From assembly GCA_031002005.1 (NCBI GenBank), contig CM061920.1, positions 52,492,610 to 52,556,609 of the forward strand: a stretch of DNA of 64,000 nt. The letters are read 5' to 3'. Under the pieces are notes generated by a model. It saw only the letters and a list, made by a program, of their open reading frames with translations. It did not search any database and was not told the DNA's origin. The number at the start of each line of letters is the position of its first letter. Position 1 is the stretch's first letter. Below are positions 46,580 through 57,269 of the stretch, in pieces. This DNA comes from Vandiemenella viatica. Lineage: Eukaryota; Arthropoda; Insecta; Orthoptera; Morabidae. Position numbers and translations under genes: made by a program.

Positions 46580-48430
46580 CTAATTAAATTAAATATTGCA
46601 GAGAAGAAAGTATAGGAAAGAATTGAGTGTGTGAACTTTGGGGACTCCCACTATCCCCCTATAAAGAGATTTTTTTCCTACAAGATGCTCAAAGATATGG
46701 TACAGTGATAAATTTCCCATTCTTTGGTACACATGTTGTAACATCTGTACCAGCTCTATTAAACTGTTTTAACTTACCTAGTTTCTGCATGTTATATATC
46801 ATTGTAGGATGATCCTGAAGGCCTCTGTTCATTTTACCTTACTTTATGATCATTTCTTTCAGTGCTAAAATTTTCCTATCCCTTAAACAAAATGGACAAC
46901 ACCTTGGAAAAATTTACATTTTCCCCTGCCACTACGTTACTTAAATATTAAGGTACTTATTCTATTTTATTTCTACAATACTCTCATAGCTTTCTCTATA
47001 TTTCATGTCAGAAAATTTGCTTGAGTGAAGTTTATTAGCAATTGTTTTGGATCTTGTCATCAGTAATATTGTTAAATTTGAAATGTGATAGTTTTTAAAC
47101 ATGAGTGGTGATACGTTGGTATTTCTGATAGCCAGCTTAATTTACTTGCACTATTATTGAATCAAATTCATAATAGTTTTTAAACATGAGTGGTGATATG
47201 TTGGTATTTCTGATAGCCAGCTTAATTTACTTGCACTATTATTGAATCAAATTCATATTCTTTTATCTATAGTGAGTAGTGATGAGCAACAATGAAGTAG
47301 GAAGAAATGCCATGAAGCTATATTTATAAGTAAAGGAAAGACAAAATATACCCACCACTCACCAGAGTTGAAGGGAAGGGAGCACCATCAGTCAGCCTGT
47401 GTGAGCTGTCACCTGCTTCTCTTTTCTTGAAGGGCATTGCCTGAAATACTGTTTTTTGTCTCATTTTTCCATGTAAGTTGCGATAATTGCCATATGTTCT
47501 TACATCAATGATACTAAGGTGTAAATTGGCACAATAAGCTGTGAACTGTGATACAGTCTTATTGTTAGTAACAATTCTAACTTGAACAATTGCTTTGATA
47601 AAACCTGAGGAAACTCTTTGCTTTTATTTATGGTTTGTAATGGTGCATTTGGAAAGGCTCGGTGAGACTGGCATATATGAATGGATTTCATTATTGTTCA
47701 TGGAAAAAATCTACTAGAAATAAAATAACTTGTATAAAGTCATCTTTGTTTCTCTTACATCTTTGGCATAACACCCAAAGGATTGTAGGTACCTGCATAA
47801 TATTCAGACATTTATACCACATGCACTTATTTTTTAATGAAATATTGTACTTCCACAGATTTAGTTTGACCACCATAACTACTGTATAATATGAAATAGT
47901 CTTCAATTCTTGAGGATCAAGTTTGGTGTGCACGAAAGAAGAAAATCTCTGCAGTATGTCTCCAATCTAATGCTGAGGTCCTGAGAGTGGATATGAAGCT
48001 CTACCTTTGTCATTCCCAGCTTAAAAGATGAATTTGCCTCCATTTTGTACCATTGTTTAAAGTGCACAAAAAATAATGTTGAGGAAACTCTGATATCATT
48101 TAGAAAGGTACTCAAACAACATGAACTGAGACACTTGATGAAACTCAATCCTAGAAAATTGTTGTTTATAATTACTGTGATTTAGCTTATTCCCCACTGA
48201 CAATTTTTCTGTGCACCTAATTATACTTTATGCATTTTACTTAAAATTCTTTCCCGATTTTGTTTTCTTCATATTGACATAATTATTTTCTCAATGCTTA
48301 ATTTGTACTAAATTCTTAGATAAGAACCAGTTATCGAACATGTAATATAGGAATAGCTTCTCAGATCCCAAAGGAGGAGACAACATAAAGCCTCTAGCAT
48401 TACAAATGAATTGACTAACCCTAAACTAAT
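46580..48430. other. NAGK intron sequence without recognised elements
   Basis: No coding or transposon signature was seen apart from a recent 85-bp tandem duplication at 47088-47257. Confidence 0.45.
47088..47257. repeat. Two-copy 85-bp tandem duplication
   Basis: ATAGTTTTTAAACATGAGTG starts at 47088 and again at 47173. The two units are identical except for ACG versus ATG in the middle. Such low divergence marks a recent local duplication. Confidence 0.92.
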
Positions 48431-48477
48431 TATTGAAAGACTTTTCTGGTAAAAATCAGACCTTTACCATTATATAT

Positions 48478-49100
48478 ATATGGGGCGCAAACACACAGAA
48501 AAGACAAACACAAATAATAAAGTAATTTTTGGGATAAACCCTTTGTCAATGGGAGAACATTATGAGAGGTGGGCGCAGCTGAAGACTGCCTCACAGAAGG
48601 ACCACTGGTCGGGAAAAATGGTGCAGCTAAATTCAAACATCGGAAAAGTAGATCTAATACCTGAGCATAGATAAATATCCAAATTAACCTCTGGTCAGTG
48701 GGAAGAGCAAAATATAATTAAAACTAAATTTGAAAATAATAATAATATTAATTACATAAAATATTATATAAATTTATTTTTTAAAAGGTTTTACTTCATA
48801 AAAATTAATAATTATTATTTTATTATATATTTTTATTAAAAAAAATTTTTTAAATTTATATAATATTTTATGTAATTATTATTATTATTATTTTCAAATT
48901 TAGTTTTAATTATATTTTGCTCTTCCCACCAATCAGAGATTAGTTTGGATGTTTATTTATGCTCCGGTATTAGCTCTACTTTTCTGGTGTTTGAATTTAT
49001 ACCCACCATTTTTCCTGACCGGTGATCTTTCTGTGAGGCAGTCTCCAGCTGCACCCGGGCGCAGTTGGAGAATGCCTCACAGAAAGACCACCGGTCTATA
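48478..49100. repeat. Inverted pair of Penelope-type LTR copies
   Basis: The segment 48478-48776 and the segment 48853-49060 are inverted copies of a sequence also present at 60120-60372 next to a Penelope-like element (TTTTGCTCTTCCCACCAA, TGAGGCAGTCTCCA, GACAAAGGGTTT, GCGCCCCATAT). An AT-only centre of about 75 bp lies between them. The right arm ends in a second, smaller fold-back (49018-49095, ACCGGTGATC.../...GACCACCGGT). Paired or inverted LTR-like repeats are a known feature of Penelope elements. The mariner at 49103 has inserted into the flank. Confidence 0.8.
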
Positions 49101-50175
49101 TATGAGGTATGTCCACAAAGTAAGTTCTGTTTGGTTATATAAAACAAACTTGTACAGATACAGAAAAAAATATTGTACAAAAATGTACAACTGTTAAACT
49201 ACTTTTCTACATAGCATCCGAAATTTTGTAGGCACTTGTCATAGCGTGGCACAACTTTTTGTATGCCTTCTTCATAGAAGGTTGCCACCTGTGTATTCAA
49301 CCATGTGGTAACATATTCTTTCAGCTCGTCATCATCGTTGAAGTGTTGACCACCAAGGACAGATTTTAGGTGTAAGAAGAGATGAAAGTCACTAGGAGCG
49401 AGATCCGCGCTGTACGGAGGATGATCAAACACGTGCCAGTGAAATTCCCATAAGATTTGTTTGGTCACATTCGCTGTGTGAGGTCGGGCATTATCGTGGA
49501 GAGAGAGGGGGGGGGGGGGGGAAACAACTTTTGACAGTAATCTTCGGCGCTTATTCTCTATTGCGTGGCACAATTTCTTAATGGTCTCACAGTTACTATG
49601 TGCATTAATTGTTTGGCCTCATGGTAAGAAATCAATCAGCTAAATGCCTTTTCTGTCCCAAAAAAATGGTGCACATGACTTTTTGAGATGTCAAGATTTG
49701 CTTAGGCTTAACCTTCGTTGGGGATGAAGTGTGCCTCCATTTCATTGATTGCCGTTTTGTTTCAGGGGTGTCGTAGGATACGCAAGTTTCATCCCCCGTG
49801 ACAATCCGAGAAAGAACCATTGCCTTCTTCATTGTAGCGTGTCAAAAACTGAAGTGCACTGCTCACCCTTTGTTTTTTGTGTTGTTCAGTAAGAATTTTG
49901 GGTACCCGACGAGAGCAAAATTTTCGAAATTTCAGTTTTTCAGTAACAATTTCATGAATTAGTGATCGTGAGATTTGCGGAACTTCCATAGCAAAGGCAC
50001 TAAGTGTAAACATATGGTTGTGCTTAATCTTCTCTTCAATCGTGTGAACCCATTCATCAGGGAAGTGAGGAGGTTAAAGAGGTTGGTAAGAAGAGAACTT
50101 AACAGAGTTAAGAGACAGCAGGGTAGTAGGGAATATTAAAAGCATCTAAACAAGGAATTAATTACAGCACAAAAA

Positions 50176-52233
50176 ATGGCTAAAGATGGGTTTATGAAGA
50201 GTATTGTCAGTGCAGGAGGACCATTGACTAATGCATCTAGAAATTTCTATGGCTATATCAGGAAACTGAGGGGAAGGGAGGGTGTAGAGACACTTATAGA
50301 TAAGGATGGAGATGAAATTACCGAGAATTTGAAAAAGGCAGAGATTTTAAGTAACTGGTTCAGAGAAAGCATTAGGGACAGTGAATATAATTCGGAGAAC
50401 GAGCTTAACAACACAATTAGAAATGAAGATAGTAAAAAATTTGAAATTCGTCCTGAGGAAATCGTGAAGGAAATAAGAAATCTGAAAAAACATAGAGGCT
50501 GGTGAAGATAATATTACTACAGATATCTTAAAGATAACTGGATGATATTGTACCTTATCTTGAAATATTTAAATTGAGTCTGGATACTGTAGCTATTTTA
50601 AATTATTATTTTCTGTGTCTGGATCACTGTCTAGTTAAGTATTGAAGAAGATTTTAACTACCAGACATTTGATCTTCCAAGATTGCAGGTTCATTTATTT
50701 TGAAAGGTAGGAAAATTGCTAATAATTACAATACATTTAATAAAGATTAACATTTAAGAAATCACATCTAAAGCTGATAAACATTTCACTACAATTCACA
50801 CGCTATGCCTCGTCAGCGATAATCCTACAATGCCTCTACTTCAGAGAGCTTATATTACCGGCTTATCAATACCTGTAAGTTCTGTGAAATTAAATAAAAA
50901 TTACACTAAAGGCATTATGCCTGTTCTATTACAATACCTGCTGCTTACCACAGGACTGGAAAAGAGCAATAGTAGTATCAGTACAAAAAGGAGGGGGTGA
51001 GAAAGAGTTGAGAATTACAGGCCAAACAGTTTGACATCAGTGGTAAGTAAATTGATGGAAAGATTGATATGCAACCACCTCTGAAATATATGTGAGGAAC
51101 GCAAGTAGTTTTCAAGCAGGCAACAACGGTTCAGGCAAGGATATTCATGTGAATCTCAGTTGGTGGGATATATGCAAGATATTTCAGTTGAAATGGACAA
51201 GGGAGTCCAAATTGATAGTGTAGCAGTAGATCTGTCAAAGGCGTTTGACAGAGTGAACCATAAAATGATAGTAAATAAGGTAAAATCTATTGGAAAGATA
51301 GGGTAGGAAATGTAGTATCAAAAGAAGTTTAAGTGAAAATGGGTGTGCCGCAGGGTAGTGTATTAGGACCATTGCTATTCTTATTCTAATGAATAATTGT
51401 GTTGATTGTTTACTATCTGAAATTGGATTGTTTGCAAATGACATAATGCTGTATAAAAGAATCAAAACGATAGAGGATTATAAACAGTTGCAGGGTGATC
51501 TGGACAGGATATCTAGTTGGGTTGGTAAACATGGGATGAAGATAAATGCAAAGAAGAGTCAGCTTATTAGATATACAAATAAAAAACAAAAGGGGGGGGG
51601 GGGAAAGAATTGCTTGCTGAAGACTTGAAATGTAAAAATCTTGGCATTATATTTGATAACAAGCTTAACTGGGCAGGACACATTGGACAGGTGGTAGGGA
51701 ATGGTTTCAAAATTCTGCACTTGTTGGAGAGAGTGATGAGGGGATGCACGAGTGGAGTCAAGGAACTGGGTTACAAAACTTAAGTCAGACCATTGCTTGA
51801 ATATGGTAGTGTAGTATGGGACCCACATTTTGCGTATCAAATACAGGAGTTGGAGATGGTGCATAACAGGGCTGCTAGATTTGTTTCTGGAAATTATTTC
51901 AGAATGCAATTGGTAACAGATATGATAAAGGAACTGGAATGGGATTCATTGCATGACAGGAGGAGGATGAGGAGGGTGATGGGAGTGTATAGGGCATATA
52001 CTGGCGATGAGGCATGGAAAGATATTGGCGTAGGTATGAAAAGTAGTGCATGGAAGGGAAAACATGACCATGACCACAAGCTGGCACTCGATTTCAGGCA
52101 CAAGGGTGTGGGAAGATTCTCTTTTTTAGGTAAGGGTGTCAGGGATTGGAATGAGTTGCCAAGAGAAATGATGAATAATTTACCAAAAACTTTGAAGGAA
52201 TTTAAAGATAAAATTTGTAGAGGGCAAATGTAG
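50176..52233 (+). pseudogene. Non-LTR reverse transcriptase of LINE copy B
   Basis: The same protein as in copy A. The N-terminal linker (MAKDGFMKSIVSAGGPLTNA) is followed by the solo-LTR break. Then come decayed blocks (LRITGQTV where copy A has ENYRPIS), VDLSKAFDRVNH near 51230, and FAND at 51431-51442 where copy A has FADD. The catalytic Asp-to-Asn change would inactivate the enzyme even without the frameshifts. The C-terminal region (51793-52233, VVWDPHFAYQIQELEMVHNR ... DWNELPREM) is open to the natural stop at 52231 and is the best-preserved piece of the family here. Confidence 0.85.
50588..50933 (+). mobile_element. Solo LTR (346 bp) inside LINE copy B
   Basis: It begins TGTAGCTATTTT and ends CTGTTCTATTACA, so the ends are TGTA...TACA. 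The 4-bp duplication ATAC occurs at 50584-50587 and 50934-50937. Comparison with LINE copy A (GGATAC followed by GTTCTGCTTACC) shows exactly the uninterrupted site. It contains AATAAA (50741). A solo LTR arises when recombination between two LTRs removes the inside of a retrotransposon. Confidence 0.9.
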
Positions 52234-52706
52234 GTGGGTGCAGGATGCGGGGGAGATGGGGGTGAAGGGAAATTGCCACTGGAGCCTGTGCTCCATTGCA
52301 ATTAAATTAAAAAAATTGGTAACCACAGACTGGCGTCCACTTCGTTCATCATCATGAACTTGACCATGTCCTTCATTGAACAGTCTGACCCATCTTCTAA
52401 CCATTGAATCACACATAGCATTTTGTTCGTAAACCTCGCAGATTTACCGATGAATTTCCTTTGGTTTAACTTTCTTTGCATTTAGAAAACGAATCACAGA
52501 TCTGATTTCACATGCGGCGGCATTTTCAATTACGGCTGACAGTTTAAGGAAGCACTACAAAGCACACATCGGCAGCAGCAATCTGTAAATGGCGTAAATG
52601 TCTTCTCCTTGAGACAGAATAACTGCTGCGCATGCTCAGAACTGTGATTGTAGCGCTGCCGCGGATAGAAATAGAAACGGAACTTACTTTGTGGATGACC
52701 CTCGTA

Positions 52707-53515
52707 TATATAAATTGAACTGCTAAATTAAACAGAAAACTTCACAAACATTTTCACAGGTAATAAGATTAAAAGCAAGTTAATATTTGTAGGGACTGAA
52801 AATTTTATTTAGAACAGGAAATGAATTTGAAAGTTTTATTTGCCTTGTGGCTACAAGAAAGTGGTGACCTAAGCAAATAGCTAGCTCACATGGGTGCAAA
52901 CAATAGAATACTCACTAGACAGTGGAAAGACAGTTATTTATAAAATAGAAATGAAATTTGAGTGTGATAACTCATTGTCAGCATTGAAATAGATTTCCTG
53001 TTAGACTTAGTTACTAAATAAATGGTAAATATTTTTTAGAGGAATAAATAAACTACTTTTTTTTAATAAAACAGTTACAAAATTAAAAATGTGGTAAATG
53101 AAAGCTAAATTAAAGGAAGTAAAAAAGCAATAACAGTTTTGAAACTAAAATTAATTTTAAATAGTGAAAAAAGGGCATTCAAAGGATCGCGCCAAGAGTA
53201 TTGATGTGCCATGAAATATAATTGAGATTTATTAAAACTGAGACATGACTAATTAAAAAAAGTATAAAATTCTAAGAACAATAATGAACTCCCCACATAA
53301 AACTATAATTAAACAAGAAAGGTATAATTTTCTGAAATTTTAAGGATGTACTTGGAAAATATGGATGCCTAAGATAAATTCAATACTTATAAGTTATGTA
53401 ATGCATCTAAATAAAATCAGCCCCAGAGATGAAGCATGCATCAAATTAAACAGAAAATTAAAATGAATCTCATGATCTAAGTAAATTTATGAGGAACTAA
53501 AAATCTTGGTATATA
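52707..53515. other. A-rich intron sequence
   Basis: No gene or element recognised between the mariner and the hAT. Confidence 0.5.
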
Positions 53516-53947
53516 GATATGACTAAGCCCCGGATTTTTAGGTTCTAAAAAACCAAATTTAGGTTTATTCAACTCACGTTTTAGGCTTTTATAGGTTTTT
53601 AAAATTCTGATTTAGGAACTTAAACGTTTTTAAGGGAAATAAAATTTAAAACACGCAATATATACTGCCATAGTGTTAAAAATATTGTTGATTTTACAGT
53701 ACAATGTCAAATACTCCTTAAAAACTTCTAACATGTCATTGATCGATCACATTAAAACAAGCAGAATAAACCACTATTATGTTCAAAATACTTCGTCTTT
53801 ATTGTTTATGGTAAACAACTCATTTAAAACTTCTAATATGACACTGAACAATGAAATATTTTGACAGATTTTTAGGAGTAAATCCTCCTCTCTTTTCCGT
53901 TCAAATTCTCTTGAATGTGGAAAAATTACGCTTTACGTCACATGTGG

Positions 53948-55480
53948 TCAGAGGTGTGAACTTTGTATCAGCCATTTCCTTAGGATTCCAAGGCAATATG
54001 CTTGTTTCTTTAGACCACAGAAGACGCGGCCTATGTATTCCATCCTCTTGAAATCTGGACTGCGGGCTAAAACAGACTCCTGCTTCTTAGCTATAGACAC
54101 CCCAACTGGTCCAGTAGCCACTTTGGCCCTCACTTCTTGGATGATTTGAAGTGCTTCCGTCAACGGCAGAGTACCTCCTTCCAAATTTTTGATTGAAAAT
54201 TCTGGATTGTAAAAATTTGCCTTTATGTATTTCAACTCCTGTACTGCTGGTACTGAGTGCAACCCTTTCTTTGCATTTACTATAGCAATAGCTTCGCTTT
54301 CATCTAATGATTGGATGACCTTCATGATGCTCTCATAGTTTTCTGCATAATATACTGCGGCTGAGAGCCAGGTCCCCCATCGTGTCACTACTGGCTCGGG
54401 AAGGAGGGGTACTGATGGAAGCTTTTCTCTTAAAGTAACCACTCGACTTGGCGCTTTCAGGAATATTTTCTTCACTGAAGGAATTATCTCGTAAACTACA
54501 GGGTGCTGTTCGCGAATTTTTTCTGCTACCTGGTGCAGCCTATGAGCTAGACAGGTGACATGGACCATTCGAAGATGGAATGCCTTCAAACACTCCCCTG
54601 CTTTTATCGTATAAGCTGCACTGTCTGTCACCAACAACGACAACTTATCCTCGTGTTCTGGACCTGGCCACAACAGTTTTGATGCATCGCTTACAGCAAT
54701 TACCACAGTAGACTGGTTAGTCATTGGAAGTTCTCTGCACATAATGACTTGGAGTATACTAGCTTCCTCACATGCGAGCTTGCCCACAACAACGCTATAT
54801 ATCTGCCGCAGGCATCTGTCGTCTCATCTACACTTAACCAGATGAAGTGGTCAGCAATGTCCACTAGTTCTTCAATATTTTTCTCTTGCAGCTGAGGCAA
54901 GTACTGTAATTCTTTCTTAAAGTGAATTCATCTGATATTTTTCTGTTGCAAAATTCTTCCAAAATGGTTTTGAGTACTGCATTATGGACTGTTGAAACTG
55001 GTATATTAGTGGCAGTGAGAGCTTCACACAGACGCAGGTGAAACGAATCTTCTGCACCCAGCTTTGAACTTGTAATAAAACTCTGCTTCTGTTCGGAAGC
55101 GTTTCTCCTGGTAGCATTTACCAAATAAGTTGCTGAATTCTGATACTGTAGTACGTGGGATCATTTTTCTGCAGTTACTTATATAGAAAGCAAAAATAAA
55201 AATAGTCCACCTGAATATAACACCCCGGATAATACCCAGTTAATATTATGAAATTTCATTCAGCAGTCTAGACTCTGTCACTTTACGTTAATTTAGAAAT
55301 GAAAACAAATAAAATATATTTAAAAAAATTATAAAAGATATATGAATATAAAACAAATTAAACTTACTGGTTTCACACATGCTTGACAATGTATAATTTT
55401 CTCTCATCTGTAGAAAAGTTCTTAGTCGTTCCTAACCACTCTCGCAGGTGACTACTTCTTGAGGATTTCTGTTTAGGCAT
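53948..55480 (-). pseudogene. hAT transposase, CGGBP1-like, nearly intact
   Basis: On the minus strand it begins MPKQKSSRSSHLREWLGTTK (ATG at 55480). A TGA follows shortly after LYIVKHV, and a GTAAGT donor lies at 55367, with a possible acceptor (ACTGCAG) near 55170. The body reads NATRRNASEQKQ, LRLCEALTATNIPVS, LEEFCNRKISDEFTLRKNY, HFIWLSVDETTDACGRYIA, LLVTDSAAYTIKAGECLKAF, VHVTCLAHRLHQVAEKIRE and PEPVVTRWGTWLSAAVYYAE. The Cys-x2-His-x2-His-like CLAHRLH block and TRW are typical of hAT enzymes. The CSVDETTD-like block holds the first acidic residue. Open for 280 codons from 54787 to 53948; small frameshifts near 54800 and 54950. No long C-terminal hAT dimerisation domain was seen, as in CGGBP1-related forms. 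Confidence 0.8.
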
Positions 55481-56067
55481 GATTGCTTTCAATTAGGGGA
55501 CTAAACTTATGTAGGCCTACACAATATTTTAATTTCTGTGTTACCACTGAACGATGACGGGGTATACAACTGTTAATTTTTCAGAAATGGTTTGCGTTCC
55601 TGAGATTGTTAATGTTTAACGTGCTATGTTTAAAACTTGCTTTGTCGATTTGTTTCTACTGAATGTAAACCTTTGTAATAATGTGAAGTTGCCACACCGC
55701 TTATTACAGCTTTTCTCAATGTTACTGTCAACAGTTAGGTTAAAACACATCATTTAATATTGTGGTGAATAGTTATTCCAATTTTAAAATAAATTCTTCC
55801 GTTTTACACGTAAACATAGTTCGTTTACCCCTCGGACTATGTTAGGGTAATTCCCATACTGCTCACATTTGCAGTGTCTTGGATCTTAGGATTCACGTAA
55901 TAATAGATACAGCTGGTGATGGTGACTGGCCGGATCGCCATGTAACATTAATTTTTGAGAAGGAAGGGGGAAAAGGAAGCAGCCGCCCGTAACCTGTCAA
56001 TCAGGCACTGTTCCGGCATTTGCCTGGAGGGGAAATGCAAAACGACGGAATACCATGTCAGAAGAGC

Positions 56068-56335
56068 CACCGAGCGGGGCGGTGTAACGGTTAGCGTTCT
56101 CGCCTCGCATTCGGGAGGACGGCTGTTCGAATCCCCGTCCGGGCATCCAGATTTGGGTTTTCCATGGTTTCCCCAAATCACTCCAGGCAAATGCCGAGAT
56201 GCTTCCTTCAAAAAGGCCATGGCCGAATTCCTTCCCATTCCTTGCCCCCATCCTTGACCCCCATCCTTTTCCGTCTCTAAAGACCTCAATGTTAAAAAGA
56301 GACGTAAAGCAGTTACAAAAAAAAAAAAAAAAAAA
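56068..56335 (+). mobile_element. tRNA-derived SINE, copy 4 (inside hAT)
   Basis: The most complete copy: A box GGTGTAACGGTTAGCG, B box GTTCGAATCCCC, a full body, and an A-tail of about 19. Duplications are TCAGAAGAGC (56058-56067) and TCAGAACAGC (56336-56345), one mismatch. The low divergence and long A-tail suggest that it is the youngest SINE of the four. Confidence 0.94.
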
Positions 56336-56561
56336 TCAGAACAGCAAGTGGATCAGTACATCGAATTAGGTCATTTTAGGTTCTAAAAACGGAATTAGGT
56401 CATTTTAGGTCATAACATAAAAATTAGGTTATTTTAGGTCCTATTAAATTTATGAATATTATTAGTTTATACAGTAGACGTAAGAGGAAGTTAAAATTTC
56501 GAGGATATTTGGTTGGGAACAAAATAGGTTCGAACCTAAGAATCCGGGGCTTAGATATGAC

Positions 56562-57218
56562 TAACTTAAACATTCAGCCCTTACCTTTCCGAAATTAATG
56601 AGTGGGATCACAAGGAAAATTTTTAGATGAAAGTAATTAAAATAATCCCTTATATAAGATACCACAGCTTCATAAAAATCGGATTAAGGTATATAAACTC
56701 TGGCCATTTGTTTCTCAGGGCACAATACCATGTGAGGAAGTAGCAATATTTATAAATTTTTCCATCATGTGGCTGTGGTCTTAAAATATTTTAGTGCAAT
56801 GCAAGTTTAGGTGATAAATATTTAGGCAGGATACAACTTTGAAATTATTTTTGATAGATTACCTGAAGTGAAGAATACTTGATTGAGCTTATCATTTGAG
56901 CACGTTGATTCTAGACTATTTCGGCTAACTCACTTTACTGAGGTTTATGAATTTTGGAGGACTTCAAAGTTATTTTGAACAAAAGCGTATGAAAATGTTT
57001 TTAGTTATTAGAACCTACAATCATTAACATAGGATTTTCAACATCTGATTGAACTGTCATTTACTATGTGATGTTACATGATACCAGTTTTAGATTCAAT
57101 GTTTTTGAGAATATGCCGAGTAATTTACAACAGTAACTGTAATTTCTATGATTTACCCTCCCACTGGGATCTCTTGCACTCTAAACACAATAATGTTTAC
57201 AGTAAGATTTATGAAAGG
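56562..57218. other. Intron sequence without recognised elements
   Basis: No coding or repeat signature was found. Confidence 0.5.
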
Positions 57219-57269
57219 TACTAGCTGGTGCCCACGACTTCATTCATGTTTTTAAAGAATTTTGAGTGA

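Larger units (their letters stand above)
50058..52312 (+). mobile_element. CR1/L2-like LINE, copy B (inside mariner)
   Basis: 5'-truncated at GGGAAGTGAGGAGGTTAAAG, matching copy A from 13904. It ends with GCTCCATTGCAATTAAATTA and a short A run at 52312. Mariner coding sequence lies directly on both sides. The insertion is therefore younger than the mariner. A solo LTR (50588-50933) interrupts it. No obvious target duplication was found, as is usual for CR1-type LINEs. Confidence 0.92.
49199..52550 (-). pseudogene. Mariner transposase, interrupted and frameshifted
   Basis: The N-terminal part lies at 52550-52313 (AAACEIRSVIRFLNAKKVKP, an in-frame stop, then MCDSMVRRWVRLFNEG and DDERSGRQSVVTN). 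The rest is at 50057-49199 (DEWVHTIEEKIKHNHM, FCSRRVPKILTEQHKKQR, RIVTGDETCVSYDTPETKRQ, LHDNARPHTANVTKQIL, PPYSADLAPSDFHLF). Counting from the Asp of HDNARPH to the Asp of APSD gives 34 intervening residues, the D34D spacing of mariners, and all three catalytic Asp are kept. Defects: the LINE insertion, a stop, frameshifts near 49830 and 49620, and a homopolymer (G15-like run at 49507-49521) replacing a few codons before HDNA. Confidence 0.9.
49103..52704 (-). mobile_element. Mariner element split by a LINE
   Basis: Inverted ends TGAGGTATGTCCACAAAGTA (left) and, read inward from the right, CGAGGGTCATCCACAAAGTA are flanked by TA (49101-49102 and 52705-52706). Subtracting the LINE at 50058-52312 leaves about 1.35 kb, the normal length of a mariner. 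The transposase gene is on the minus strand and is interrupted between its first helix-turn-helix region and the catalytic domain. Confidence 0.93.
53524..56553 (-). mobile_element. 3.0-kb hAT element with CGGBP1-like transposase
   Basis: Inverted ends TAAGCCCCGGATTTTTAGGT (left) and, inward from the right, TAAGCCCCGGATTCTTAGGT. Identical 8-bp duplications GATATGAC flank it (53516-53523 and 56554-56561). Both sub-terminal regions repeat TTTTAGGT-type motifs (53540-53630 and 56360-56440), likely transposase-binding sites. One minus-strand transposase gene fills the middle and a SINE sits near its 5' end. Confidence 0.95.

Noticed and set aside
51894..52301. 135-codon minus-strand open frame
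   Set aside because: Antisense shadow of the well-preserved C-terminal part of the LINE reverse transcriptase; the same shadow recurs in the other LINE copies.
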